The position numbers and the translations under genes were made by a program. From JABHGY01 sp964525185 (GTDB lineage: Bacteria; Fidelibacterota; Marinisomatia; Marinisomatales; UBA1611): a stretch of 45,358 nucleotides of DNA. Within the stretch, counting starts at the first letter, position 1, and each line of letters starts with the position of its first letter. This document shows positions 8,582 to 17,426 of this stretch, piece after piece. The notes under the pieces are model-generated. The model searched no databases. It saw only the letters and a program-made list of their open reading frames with translations, and was not told the origin of the DNA. The stretch is from contig CAZGFQ010000016.1 of NCBI GenBank assembly GCA_964525185.1, positions 1-45,358 on the forward strand, given 5' to 3'.

Positions 8582-8821
8582 TTACTTTTTCCACTCGGAT
8601 TTAGTTAATGTACTCAATTGAAGGGCATGAATTTCATTCGTCATTAACGACCCTAATGATTTATACACCATACGGTGTCTTTGTACCAAAGACATATCTT
8701 TGAAAGTATCAGAAATAACAACCGCTTGAAAGTGATCGCCACCTCCTCGAGTATCTGCTACTTCTACATGAGCATTTTCAATCCCTTTTTCAATTAACCC
8801 TTTTACAGCTTCTTCTGTCAT
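8582..8821 (-). CDS. BolA family protein
   Basis: 79 residues from the ATG at 8821, chosen because it is the expected BolA start (MTEEAVKGLIEK) and a GGGAG/AAGAG purine run precedes it. The DTRGGGDHFQAVVIS segment and the later RHRMVYKSL helix, ending in EIHALQLST with the conserved His, match the BolA/IbaG fold. BolA proteins form [2Fe-2S] heterodimers with CGFS glutaredoxins, and grxD is the next gene. The start overlaps the stop of the upstream membrane/zinc-ribbon gene by 4 bp. A longer reading starting at 8860 would run further into the upstream gene and is unlikely. Confidence 0.93.
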   Translation of the reverse strand: MTEEAVKGLIEKGIENAHVEVADTRGGGDHFQAVVISDTFKDMSLVQRHRMVYKSLGSLMTNEIHALQLSTLTKSEWKK

Positions 8822-9300
8822 TTTCTCTTTTCTCCCATTAGCATATAGGTGTGCGAACAATCTTTACATTCAAAATGTTTAATTTTCACCCACCAAAAAA
8901 AACTTTGAAATTTTTGATATTGTGTACGATGGATTCTTTTAAAGTCACCGCCACAATTTGGACAATCATTTAAAATCGAATTTCTTTCAATTGTTCTTTC
9001 TCTCCATCTTTTACTTACCATAAATAGTGATGATAGGATTAAAACTATTCCCACAATATCAGATGTTTCAAATGTGCCGATGATGAATTCCATTCCACCT
9101 GCCATCGATTTTATCATATCTCCTATAAGGAATAAAGTTCCCCTGACAAATGTATATATATAATGTTTAATCTCGAGTTTTTCAACAAGGAGAAAAACAC
9201 CTAATGAAAATAGGAATCCCACTTTAATTTCATAACTGTATTCATTAAGAAATGAAATTTCGCTTCGACTAATTCGTTTTCTTTTACGTTTTTTCGGCAT
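8818..9300 (-). CDS. Membrane protein with C-terminal zinc ribbon, upstream of bolA-grxD
   Basis: 160 residues from the ATG at 9300. A very basic N-terminus (Pro-Lys-Lys-Arg-Lys-Arg-Lys-Arg) is followed by hydrophobic segments at about 26-42, 50-62 and 81-96, then a cytoplasmic tail with two Cys pairs (Cys113/Cys116 and Cys145/Cys148) about 28 residues apart, as in a zinc ribbon or rubredoxin-like knuckle. The family is not recognised. It overlaps bolA by 4 bp (ATGA), so it belongs to the same transcript as bolA-grxD, which hints at a metal or Fe-S link (inference). Confidence 0.75.
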   Translation of the reverse strand: MPKKRKRKRISRSEISFLNEYSYEIKVGFLFSLGVFLLVEKLEIKHYIYTFVRGTLFLIGDMIKSMAGGMEFIIGTFETSDIVGIVLILSSLFMVSKRWRERTIERNSILNDCPNCGGDFKRIHRTQYQKFQSFFWWVKIKHFECKDCSHTYMLMGEKRK

Positions 9301-9442
9301 AATGATTTTAAAACAAGATGGGAAATTAAGGGATTTCACTAGGATTGGCATTAAAAAGTGGATGTATTTGAATAAATGTGATTCCAATAGAATTGAATAA
9401 GGTTATTAAGTGATTGTCCCATTAAATTCGTTACACTTTTGT

Positions 9443-11908
9443 ATGAGATATTTTTTATTTTATCTTTTTTTATTTGGATTCAGCATCTGGATTCAAGCTC
9501 AATCCATCACTGGATTTATTCGAGATCATACTAACGGTGAACCTTTATCCTATGCGAATGTTTTTTTACAGGGGACATCCATTGGAGCCGCCACAAATCA
9601 AGATGGTTATTTTGTTATTCCAAAAACACCAGTTGGCGAATATGAATTAGTTGTATCCACGATTGGCTACGAGATGAAAACGCGCCAAATCCATTTATCA
9701 GAAGGGAAAGCACTTAGAGAAGATTATCGATTAAATCCCACTGCAATTTCAGGGGATGAAATCCTTGTTACAGCGGAAAGACAAAAATTTAGGCAACGAA
9801 TTGAACCAAGTAGAATCCAATTAAATATGCGAGATATTGAAAAATTGCCTTCATTTGTTGAACCGGATGTTTTTCGCATTTTACGTCTACTCCCGGGTGT
9901 TCAAACAATGAATGATTTTTCCAGTGCTCTTTATGTTCGTGGTTCTACTCCAGATCAAAACCTGATAATGATGGATGGCATTACGGTGTATAACCCATTT
10001 CATTTAGGGGGTGTATTTTCAACATTTAATACGGATGCGATTAAAGAAGCCGATTTTCATGCAGGTGGATTTCCTGCTCGATATGGTGGACGTATGGGAT
10101 CCATTTTAAATATTATTAATCGTGAAGGTAATACAGAAAAAGTTTCTGGTCGTGCCAATATATCTCTTATTTCCAGCAAGGGTATGATTGAAGGACCACT
10201 CCCGGGGAAATGGAAGGGGTCTTGGATGTTGGCTGGGAGAAGAACTTATTTTGATTTATTTACAAAACTTGCTACATCCATTGCAAAAAGAGAATCAAAG
10301 AAACAAGGATACTCCGATGATTTCCCCGATAATTTTTTTCCCTATCACTTTTACGATATTGAAGGTAAAATAAATTTAGACTTAAACGAGAATCATCGCC
10401 TAACATTGAGTTCATTTTTAGGTGATGATATTTACGACTTTTATTATCATAATCATTATCTAGATGATTGGGGTGATTATAGGAGAGATTCTTATTCCAA
10501 TTTTAGTTTTGACTGGAAATGGGGAAATAAAACAAATAGTCTAACATGGCGTTGGCTCGTATCTCCCAAAATGGTATTAAAAACATTTTTCGCATCGAGT
10601 TACTTTCGATTTTGGATTGATATGGATGATCATAGCTGGGGTGAATCTGAAGATGAATTGGGCACATCCAAATGGGATAATTCTTGGATGTTTGATGCAT
10701 TTGATATTGTGAATGATAAATCCATTGAAACGGAGTTGGTTTTTACGCCTAATGAAAAGCATACCATTACTACTGGGTTTCAAGCGAAAGATATTGATTT
10801 TACTCTTGGACTCATTTTTGGATCGAAATGGTTGATGGAGGATGATGCAATTGAATCTAGGCAAGATACAGCCTTATGGATGGATGAACCTTCCCGAGAA
10901 TTAGGGTTATATATTCAAGATAAATGGCATATATCTCCTGTTTTTTCGGCCCAATTAGGATTTCGTCTATCATCTGCATCAGCTCATAATCAATTGTATT
11001 CTGACCCGAGAATAGGGCTAAAATATTTATTAGATAATGATACATCCATCAAATTCAATTGGGGGCGATATCATCAATTTATGACCATTGCAAATCCGCA
11101 GGATGAAAACCTGAGATTTGTGGATATTTGGATGCCAATCCCAAAAGATAATTCTATTCCATATTCTGATCATACAATTTTGGGAATAGAACATTTAAAT
11201 CCGAAAAATATATTATATCGATTAGAAGCATATTACAAATCATTTGAAAATTTGATTACCCTTAAACAGGGAAACATGTTTTCTGAAGGCGATGAAGGTA
11301 TGTTGCAATTCTCCCCATTTAATGATTTTTATGAAACAGATGCCTATGCCTATGGTTTAGAAGGATTAATACAAAAAAAGAGTGGAAATCTCACAGGTTG
11401 GGTTGGATATACCTATGCTGTAACAGAATGGAAAACGGAATTGCATGATTGGTATCCACCTAAATTTGATCGTCCCCATACATTGAATGTAGTGAGTGAT
11501 TGGCAGTGGACAGAAAAAACGCATGTTGGGTTAACTGTTTCTTATGCAACTGGGAACCCTTTTACTGAAGTAAAAGGAAGAATTCAAAATTGGAAAGAAA
11601 GTTATTACTATACTGGCTATTCGAATTGGTGGCCTAAGGGCACATTATTGGTTGGAGAAAAAAACGGTGATCGATTCCCAGATTATTTTAGAATTGATGT
11701 GAATTTTACTAAACGGAAACAACTAAAAAATGGTGGTTTTAAAGAATTTTATTTCCAAATTATAAATGTAACAAATCATTTAAATGCACTCATGTATATT
11801 TATGATACTGATTATAATGAAGAAACGGGAGAATCTCTCGGGATGAAACGAGCCGGTGTCCCGATGTTCCCATTTTTCCCAACATTTGGTTGGAGGATAC
11901 ATTTCTAA
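9443..11908 (+). CDS. TonB-dependent outer-membrane receptor 2
   Basis: About 821 residues from the ATG at 9443, which leads into a signal peptide ending Ile-Gln-Ala-Gln. An upstream in-frame GTG at 9410 would add 11 residues that do not belong to a signal peptide. Order of domains: CarboxypepD_reg-like (about 20-105), plug (about 120-225, with VRGSTPDQNLIMMDG), then a beta barrel ending Trp-Arg-Ile-His-Phe. It is clearly related to receptor 1; the plug segment DGITVYNPxHxGG is shared. The loops are rich in Trp, Tyr and Asp. The substrate is unknown. The stop codon shares one base (TAATG) with the start of the next lipoprotein gene. Confidence 0.93.
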   Translation: MRYFLFYLFLFGFSIWIQAQSITGFIRDHTNGEPLSYANVFLQGTSIGAATNQDGYFVIPKTPVGEYELVVSTIGYEMKTRQIHLSEGKALREDYRLNPTAISGDEILVTAERQKFRQRIEPSRIQLNMRDIEKLPSFVEPDVFRILRLLPGVQTMNDFSSALYVRGSTPDQNLIMMDGITVYNPFHLGGVFSTFNTDAIKEADFHAGGFPARYGGRMGSILNIINREGNTEKVSGRANISLISSKGMIEGPLPGKWKGSWMLAGRRTYFDLFTKLATSIAKRESKKQGYSDDFPDNFFPYHFYDIEGKINLDLNENHRLTLSSFLGDDIYDFYYHNHYLDDWGDYRRDSYSNFSFDWKWGNKTNSLTWRWLVSPKMVLKTFFASSYFRFWIDMDDHSWGESEDELGTSKWDNSWMFDAFDIVNDKSIETELVFTPNEKHTITTGFQAKDIDFTLGLIFGSKWLMEDDAIESRQDTALWMDEPSRELGLYIQDKWHISPVFSAQLGFRLSSASAHNQLYSDPRIGLKYLLDNDTSIKFNWGRYHQFMTIANPQDENLRFVDIWMPIPKDNSIPYSDHTILGIEHLNPKNILYRLEAYYKSFENLITLKQGNMFSEGDEGMLQFSPFNDFYETDAYAYGLEGLIQKKSGNLTGWVGYTYAVTEWKTELHDWYPPKFDRPHTLNVVSDWQWTEKTHVGLTVSYATGNPFTEVKGRIQNWKESYYYTGYSNWWPKGTLLVGEKNGDRFPDYFRIDVNFTKRKQLKNGGFKEFYFQIINVTNHLNALMYIYDTDYNEETGESLGMKRAGVPMFPFFPTFGWRIHF

Positions 11909-12816
11909 TGAAACACGTAATTATTATTAGTTTTCTTTTTTTCGTTTCGTGTGAAGGGTGGGGATGGCAACCTGTTGAATCAGACCATGATTCTACACTG
12001 AATATTTTTGGGCTCATTGTTTCTGAACCCGATTCCAGTTATGGATTTGTTTATGTACATCAAAGTTTAAACTTACAAAACCCTGAGAATATATTAATTT
12101 CGTCTGATACAGTTTATTTTGGTCCCGGACCCAATGATTATTATATAAATCATATTTATCAATCTGGATATGTAGTTTTAGATGCAAAGGTAACAATCAA
12201 TAATCAAGATGATGAGTGGAGCTTTAAATATGTTTCTGAGGGCGAATGGGGAATCTACAATTCAAAATATGTAGATACTTCTGGGACATTTCAACCTCAA
12301 CCAGGAGAAACATATTCTTTGCGAGTTGAAACAGATGATGGCCGACTGGTTCAAGGATCTGTTACAGTTCCACTTCGCCCAAATATAAGAGAAGAATTCG
12401 TGCAAGATAGTCTTTCTAATCGAGCACCTTATTCCATCCCATTTGATGCTGTAGAAGATGATGGCACTTTTAGACTAAAGACAAAACCCATTTTTGGATA
12501 TTATGCCTGTGGCGCCAATCAGACCTATTTGATTGCAGATCGAACCGATACTATTTGGACATCACAAGTGACCGACTGTTCCAATGGTTGGTGGGATGAT
12601 GGTAAATATGATGATGCAATTCAATTAGAAGTCGTGTTAGAATCTATGGATGCGCAGTATTATGATTATTTTATTGAATATGGGAATAAAAATGAATTTA
12701 TAAGTTTTATTATGGGAAGTGAAGGTGCAACAGAAAGAGCTTTTGGAATCGAAGGAGGCTATGGGGTGTTTGGCGCCATTGCTACAGATAAAATTGAACG
12801 AATTTTTGTTCCCTGA
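11908..12816 (+). CDS. DUF4249-like lipoprotein paired with TonB receptor 2
   Basis: 302 residues from the ATG at 11908, which shares its A with the receptor's TAA stop. The lipoprotein signal is Met-Lys-His, then an Ile/Phe core, then FFVSC. The body is beta-rich with a GETYSLRVETDDGRLVQG segment (a typical DUF4249 Ig-like strand pattern), followed by Gly-Ser-Val-Thr-Val-Pro, and ends with a GIEGGYGVFGAIATD motif very like the other lipoprotein at 6178-7179. It is probably a receptor-associated surface or periplasmic lipoprotein. The match to DUF4249 is by architecture and context and is therefore moderate. Confidence 0.7.
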   Translation: MKHVIIISFLFFVSCEGWGWQPVESDHDSTLNIFGLIVSEPDSSYGFVYVHQSLNLQNPENILISSDTVYFGPGPNDYYINHIYQSGYVVLDAKVTINNQDDEWSFKYVSEGEWGIYNSKYVDTSGTFQPQPGETYSLRVETDDGRLVQGSVTVPLRPNIREEFVQDSLSNRAPYSIPFDAVEDDGTFRLKTKPIFGYYACGANQTYLIADRTDTIWTSQVTDCSNGWWDDGKYDDAIQLEVVLESMDAQYYDYFIEYGNKNEFISFIMGSEGATERAFGIEGGYGVFGAIATDKIERIFVP

Positions 12817-12858
12817 ATAATCTATCTTTAAACTCGCCCCTTATAAATAGGAATAAAA

Positions 12859-13623
12859 ATGAAATTAATCTCTTGGAATGTAAATGGAATACGAGCCGCT
12901 GCAAAGAAAGGCTTTTTAGAATGGTTAGATGAAGAGCAACCGGATGTCGTATGTATTCAAGAAACAAAAGCACATAAAGAACAACTCACGAATGAAATTC
13001 TTAAAGACCATGGATATTTTACATATTGGCATTCGGGAGAAAAAAAAGGATACAGCAGCGTAGCTACTTTTTGTAGAGAAGAACCACTATTTGTTCAGGA
13101 AGGGTTAGGCATAGAAAAATATGATCGTGAAGGAAGAGTATTATTGACGGAGCATGATAATTTTCTTCTATATAATATTTATTTTCCCAATGGCCAACGA
13201 GATCACGGACGTCTTCAATATAAACTAGATTTTTATGATGAATTACTTCCTATTATTAACGAACAAGTTGAATCTGGAAATAATGTTATTGTAACTGGTG
13301 ATTGGAATACGGCACATCATCCTATTGATTTAGCACGTCCAAAAGCAAATTTAAAAACATCAGGATTTATGCCCATTGAACGTGAGCGTTTAGATACATA
13401 TGTAGATAATGGCTGGGTAGATACATTTCGACATTTCCATGATGAAGGTGACCGATACTCTTGGTGGTCTTATCGTTTTGGAGCACGAGAACGGAATGTT
13501 GGTTGGCGGATAGATTACTTTTTTGTGAATGAAGATATGTTAGAACACTGTGTAGATGCGGATATCCATGATGATGTTATGGGTTCTGATCATTGTCCTA
13601 TTTCCTTAACTTTAGCCCTATGA
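12859..13623 (+). CDS. xth: Exonuclease III / AP endonuclease
   Basis: 254 residues, the usual length for XthA/ExoA. Motifs of the EEP (exonuclease-endonuclease-phosphatase) fold are present in order: SWNVNGIRA with Asn7, IQETKA with metal-binding Glu35, GDWNTAH with Asp148 and Asn150, and SDHCP with Asp244 and His245. The enzyme cuts the DNA backbone at abasic sites and removes 3' blocking groups in base-excision repair. An AGGAA Shine-Dalgarno lies 6 bases before the ATG. The gene overlaps the AMP nucleosidase start by 4 bp. Confidence 0.96.
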   Translation: MKLISWNVNGIRAAAKKGFLEWLDEEQPDVVCIQETKAHKEQLTNEILKDHGYFTYWHSGEKKGYSSVATFCREEPLFVQEGLGIEKYDREGRVLLTEHDNFLLYNIYFPNGQRDHGRLQYKLDFYDELLPIINEQVESGNNVIVTGDWNTAHHPIDLARPKANLKTSGFMPIERERLDTYVDNGWVDTFRHFHDEGDRYSWWSYRFGARERNVGWRIDYFFVNEDMLEHCVDADIHDDVMGSDHCPISLTLAL

Positions 13624-14393
13624 TAGTTAAACAAAATATTACACGTGGTTGGCTTAAGCGTTACACCGGAACAGACCCTGAAGCTTTTGGAGAATGGATT
13701 CTTTTAACCAATTTTCAAAATTATGTAGAAAAATTTGCAGAAAAATTTGATGTGGAAGTATTAGGTCGGGGTGGACCAATGACTTCTGCTACTAATGATG
13801 ATGGTTTAAGCATTGTTAATTTTGGCATTGGGAGTGCCAATGCGGCTACGATTATGGATTTACTTTCAAGTATCCAACCAAAAGGGGTGTTATTTCTTGG
13901 GAAATGTGGTGGATTAAAACATTCTACAGATTTAGGACATTTTATTCTTCCCATTGCCGCAATCCGTGGTGAAGGAACCAGTAATGATTATTTCCCACAA
14001 GAAGTTCCTGCCATGCCATCCTTTAAATTACATAAACATGTTTCATCTTTATTGGTTGAACGAGAAATGGAATATAGAACAGGTGTTATTTATACAACAA
14101 ATCGACGCGTTTGGGAACACGATGATGCATTCAAAGATTACTTAGGTAAAGTAAGGGCGATTGGTATTGATATGGAAACAGCAACCATTTTTATTACTGG
14201 GTTTGCCAATGGAATTGATCGCGGTGCATTATTACTGGTGTCGGATACACCAATGACTCCTGAAGGAGTAAAAACAGAAGAATCGGATATGGAAATCACA
14301 CGGAAATTTGTGGACCTTCATATTGATTTAGGCATTGAAGCGATGGCCCGGATTGGCGAAGAAGGGGAAACCATTAAACATTTTACCTATTAA
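13620..14393 (+). CDS. amn: AMP nucleosidase (short, Bacteroidetes-type)
   Basis: 257 residues from the ATG at 13620, which overlaps the xth stop (ATGA); a longer reading from 13593 would run inside xth. The sequence carries the phosphorylase/nucleosidase fold motifs GGPMTSAT, LFLGKCGGLK, RGEGTSNDYFP, AIDMETATIF and VSDTPMTPEGVKTEESD, matching the compact AMP nucleosidases of Bacteroidetes rather than the 480-residue E. coli Amn. It splits AMP into adenine and ribose 5-phosphate. The Met-Glu of the DMETA motif binds the ribose. Coupling with xth places it on one transcript with a repair enzyme. A 239-bp non-coding gap follows. Confidence 0.93.
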   Translation: MIVKQNITRGWLKRYTGTDPEAFGEWILLTNFQNYVEKFAEKFDVEVLGRGGPMTSATNDDGLSIVNFGIGSANAATIMDLLSSIQPKGVLFLGKCGGLKHSTDLGHFILPIAAIRGEGTSNDYFPQEVPAMPSFKLHKHVSSLLVEREMEYRTGVIYTTNRRVWEHDDAFKDYLGKVRAIGIDMETATIFITGFANGIDRGALLLVSDTPMTPEGVKTEESDMEITRKFVDLHIDLGIEAMARIGEEGETIKHFTY

Positions 14394-14632
14394 ATAATAC
14401 TTTATTAAATCTTCAGGCTCATCCTCAGTCGATTATGGACAGCAGAGTTAGTATTATTTTCTTACCTTATTTATCCCACTTTTAGATGGGGATTTGTGGG
14501 TGTCAATAAAATAGGAAAGAAAATGATAGTAACAATAGTTACCAATTATATAGATATTGTTGTCACAAACCATTAATTAATTTCATAGCATCCACAGGCA
14601 AAAAATTTGCCCCGATGGATAATTCCTGTTAT
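14394..14632. other. Non-coding gap between convergent amn and a lipoprotein gene
   Basis: No convincing ORF or tRNA was found. Two small hairpins lie at the right end: GGCAAA/TTTGCC at 14597-14611 and a 9-bp stem at 14614-14637 with one G-T pair, followed on the plus strand by GTTTTATT. They may act as terminators for the converging genes. A short palindrome, GTAAC-AATA-GTTAC, sits at about 14528-14541. The purpose of the first 130 bp is not apparent. Confidence 0.5.
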
Positions 14633-14643
14633 CTATCGTTTTA
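14597..14643. terminator. Candidate bidirectional terminator hairpins
   Basis: Stem 1 is GGCAAA (14597-14602) with TTTGCC (14606-14611). Stem 2 is GATGGATAA (14614-14622) with TTATCTATC (14629-14637), followed by GTTTTATT on the plus strand. They sit between the ends of amn (+) and the lipoprotein gene (-), whose stop codon lies inside stem 2. The stems are AT-rich and of moderate stability, so this is only a candidate. Confidence 0.4.
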
Positions 14644-15151
14644 TTATGTGAGAATTATTATTTATAAATGATGAAGCATCTATGGACATGGTTGCTGAAT
14701 TTTTTAGTACTTTTATAGTAAAAACGCCTACATAATAAGCGTCAGAATCTTGAGCTCCGAAATTACTTTTTACCCGATTGTTGATGCCGCCGGACATGGA
14801 TGTTGTCGTTTCAAAAGATAAATCTGAATTTCCAAAGTCACGTTTACCAATATGTTTATAACTATCGTCTTTTAATAGAATGAAGTGGCTAAATCCATTT
14901 TGGACGGTCACCTCTGAACAACGATAAATAAGTCGCGTTCGTACATCACCTTTACTTTGTCTTCGATTGCCTTGAAATGTAACCTGAAATGTATTTTCAT
15001 TTATTTTGTATTCGCTATAACCAGCCGACCCTTCAGTTGCAGGGGCATAAGTTGATGAGCAACTTATTAAAACACAAAAAAATATTAATGATAAAACAAC
15101 TATTTTGATATTTTGTTTTGTTTTTATCGAGTTAAAATTACTTTTTTTCAT
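14633..15151 (-). CDS. Lipoprotein resembling the CC0125/CC1285 family
   Basis: 172 residues from the ATG at 15151 (MKKSNFNS...), chosen over a start at 15190 because it begins a normal lipoprotein signal: basic N-region, long hydrophobic core, then CVLISC. After the lipidated Cys the sequence has a Tyr/Pro/Ala linker, GYSEYKINENTFQVTFQGN and then RTRLIYRCSEVTVQNGFSHF. This pattern (Gly-Tyr-Ser, a Phe-x-Gly-Asn strand, then a helix with 'CSEVT..GF.HF') is typical of small CC0125/CC1285-type lipoproteins of unknown role. It overlaps the upstream lipoprotein gene by 14 bp, so the two are likely expressed together. Confidence 0.75.
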   Translation of the reverse strand: MKKSNFNSIKTKQNIKIVVLSLIFFCVLISCSSTYAPATEGSAGYSEYKINENTFQVTFQGNRRQSKGDVRTRLIYRCSEVTVQNGFSHFILLKDDSYKHIGKRDFGNSDLSFETTTSMSGGINNRVKSNFGAQDSDAYYVGVFTIKVLKNSATMSIDASSFINNNSHIIKR

Positions 15152-15740
15152 AGGCCGTAATTCCAATACTAAATAAAAAACTAGGGTCATATCCTTTAGG
15201 TGTCATGACAGTAACTTCTGGCTGTAAACGTAAATGGTTTCCAATAGTCGTTCCCATTGTAAAAGATGATAGATTATGTTTTCCCGTCATATTTACACCA
15301 CCTAATAGATCGATATTTCCATCAATATTCATTTGATAATACTTTAAAGCAACATACAATCTTTCATTACCAATATATAGACCCGGGATAAAGGAATTAG
15401 CTGTATAATTAAAAGGATCACCGTTAAAAGCCTCATGTGAAAAGCCTAAACCACCGCTAATAGCAAACTGATTACTTTGAATAATAGATCGTTTAATATC
15501 AATGTGAGCAAGTCCAGCCAAGAAAGGAAGTCCACTTAGCTTTACTCCAAAATCTGTTTTAGAAAAAATATTTCGTCTATAATACAATTCTGGGATAACC
15601 GAATCTGTTTCACGGATGACAGATATGCCAACACCTGCTAAAGATCCGCCTGTGTCTAATATGACAGGTGTATTAAAATTTGAATAACTTGCACATGAAA
15701 TGAATATTAATGTGGGAATTAATAAAATGACTTTGTGCAA
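15138..15740 (-). CDS. Lipoprotein with beta-barrel-like body
   Basis: 200 residues with a lipoprotein signal (Met-His-Lys, an Ile/Leu core, then IFISC). The rest is a series of short beta strands (Gly-x-Gly, alternating aromatics) ending in Ile-Thr-Ala-Tyr-Glu-Lys-Lys, as in small outer-membrane barrels. The segment with Ile-Pro-Glu-Leu-Tyr-Tyr-Arg-Arg and Lys-Thr-Asp-Phe-Gly-Val-Lys resembles residues 45-70 of the lipoprotein at 27321-28043 (Ile-Pro-Met-Val-Trp-Phe-Arg-Arg, then Ser-Asp-Met-Gly-Leu-Arg), so the two may be distant paralogues. The function is unknown. hemW lies 76 bp further along the window on the same strand. Confidence 0.75.
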   Translation of the reverse strand: MHKVILLIPTLIFISCASYSNFNTPVILDTGGSLAGVGISVIRETDSVIPELYYRRNIFSKTDFGVKLSGLPFLAGLAHIDIKRSIIQSNQFAISGGLGFSHEAFNGDPFNYTANSFIPGLYIGNERLYVALKYYQMNIDGNIDLLGGVNMTGKHNLSSFTMGTTIGNHLRLQPEVTVMTPKGYDPSFLFSIGITAYEKK

Positions 15741-15816
15741 TCTGTTTTCTCCAAAGGTCTATATTGTTAGCCGCACAATGTACTGTTGGAAATATATTTC
15801 ATCCAACTCATATATT

Positions 15817-16932
15817 TTATTGAACCATCATTAAATCTACACCAATTGCATCAGCAAAAACTATTCCTTCATGTGTCAGGCGAATTCGATTATTCTGAAC
15901 GTGGATACAATTAGGCCACTTGTCTTGGGACTTAATTAATAAATCATTTTGGACTAATTCATGATGTATTCCTTGAGCCATTCGAAGTCCAAAACCAATT
16001 TTTTCATTTTGAATCTGTATAGGAGTTAATTCTTCTTGAAATGAGACTGGAGATTCAGATGATTCAACTTTACCCATATATCCATCCAAGTGACGAATAT
16101 TAGACCATCGGTTTTTCCCATCAAAACTATGAGCCGATGGTCCAAATCCTAAATAAGGTTCAATATTCCAATAATGCAAATTATGATGGCATTCCAATCC
16201 TGGTTTAGAAAAATTTGAAATTTCATACCCAAAATATCCATTGGATGCCAAATAATCATGTGTTTTTAAAAACCAATCTCCAGCTATATCATTATTGGGC
16301 ATAATGATGGATTTATTATTCACAGAGAGAAATAAATCAGTCCCTTTTTCTACGGTTAATGTATAGGCTGAAATATGATCTGGATTCAATTGAATTAATG
16401 TGGACATATCTTTTTCCCACATTTCCCACGTCTGTCCGGGGATTGAATAAATTAAGTCACAATTAATATTATGGAATCCCGCTTTGCGAGCATGTTCAAA
16501 TGTTTCAAATACATCTTGAGATGAATGGTTGCGTGTTAAAAATTGTAATAATTCAGGTTGAAATGTTTGAACACCCATAGATATTCTATTTATTCCAAGT
16601 TGATGGTAGTCGTTCAACCGATGGTAAGGCGCTTCTCCTGGGTTGGCTTCGATGGTGAATTCTTTTATTTGAGATAAATCGAACTGAGTTTCGAGAGCAT
16701 TTAGAATAGTTTCAATATACTTTGGTTCTAATAAACTTGGTGTTCCGCCCCCGATAAAAAGGGTATCAAAAATCCAATTGGAAGAATCAATCGTGTTTTG
16801 TTTAATTTCTTTGACCAATGTTTTTATATATCTTGGAATTGACTCATTTCTATCAGCAATGGAATAAAAGTCGCAATACATACATTTTGTGGCGCAAAAT
16901 GGAATATGAATATAGAGTCCGGCTTTAATCAT
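15817..16932 (-). CDS. hemW: Radical SAM heme chaperone HemW
   Basis: 371 residues. The N-terminal GLYIHIPFCATKCMYCDF carries the radical SAM cluster ligands Cys13, Cys17 and Cys20, with Phe22 where true coproporphyrinogen dehydrogenase HemN has a fourth Cys. That, and the length, point to HemW. Further motifs are FIGGGTPSLL, GVQTFQPELL, NCDLIYSIPGQT and the HNLHYW segment. HemW binds heme and inserts it into respiratory proteins; older annotations call it an oxygen-independent coproporphyrinogen oxidase. It is divergent from the GNAT gene at 16995, with 62 bp between them that hold TATAAT-like boxes on both strands. Confidence 0.95.
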   Translation of the reverse strand: MIKAGLYIHIPFCATKCMYCDFYSIADRNESIPRYIKTLVKEIKQNTIDSSNWIFDTLFIGGGTPSLLEPKYIETILNALETQFDLSQIKEFTIEANPGEAPYHRLNDYHQLGINRISMGVQTFQPELLQFLTRNHSSQDVFETFEHARKAGFHNINCDLIYSIPGQTWEMWEKDMSTLIQLNPDHISAYTLTVEKGTDLFLSVNNKSIIMPNNDIAGDWFLKTHDYLASNGYFGYEISNFSKPGLECHHNLHYWNIEPYLGFGPSAHSFDGKNRWSNIRHLDGYMGKVESSESPVSFQEELTPIQIQNEKIGFGLRMAQGIHHELVQNDLLIKSQDKWPNCIHVQNNRIRLTHEGIVFADAIGVDLMMVQ

Positions 16933-16994
16933 GCTATAATTTATGAAACTTGAAGTTACTTTGGAGGTTGTAGGATTATTATCGAAATTATAGG

Positions 16995-17426
16995 GTGAGT
17001 ATAAACGTAGAAGTCATAAAAACAGATTCCGACATGAAGATGGCAATGGGAATTCGTACTGATGTATTTGTGGGTGAACAAAATGTTCCTATAGATATAG
17101 AAATGGATGATTACGATGAAACATCTACCCATATTCTAGGCACATGGAATTCACAACCCGCTGGAACGGCTCGTTGGCGAGAAACAGATGAAGGATGGAA
17201 ATTGGAACGATTTGCGGTATTAAAAGAATATCGCGGGAAACAAATTGGTGCTTCATTAGTTCGCTTCATTATGAATAATTTAGATCTTTCAAAGAGTGTT
17301 TATTTATATGCACAAGAAAGTGTAATCAACTTTTATAAACCGTTTGGCTTTGTAGCAGAAGGTGAACGATTTTATGAAGCAAATATTCCACATAGGAAAA
17401 TGGTTTTAAAAAATAAGAATGAATAA
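16995..17426 (+). CDS. GNAT family N-acetyltransferase
   Basis: 143 residues beginning at GTG 16995; no in-frame ATG precedes the conserved fold, so GTG is the best start. It has the GNAT layout: GIRTDVFVGEQNVP (N-terminal motif shared with ElaA/YjcF-type proteins), strand LERFAVLKEYRGKQIGASLVRF with the acetyl-CoA pyrophosphate-binding Arg-Gly-Lys-Gln-Ile-Gly-Ala loop, then Tyr-Leu-Tyr-Ala-Gln and NFYKPFGFVAEGERFYEANIPH. The substrate is not predictable. Its end overlaps the ABC transporter start by 8 bp (ATGAATAA), so the two are co-translated. Confidence 0.9.
   Translation: MSINVEVIKTDSDMKMAMGIRTDVFVGEQNVPIDIEMDDYDETSTHILGTWNSQPAGTARWRETDEGWKLERFAVLKEYRGKQIGASLVRFIMNNLDLSKSVYLYAQESVINFYKPFGFVAEGERFYEANIPHRKMVLKNKNE

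Noticed and set aside
10503..11045. Several minus-strand ORFs inside TonB receptor 2
   Set aside because: They are shadows of the receptor frame, with no start signals or domains.
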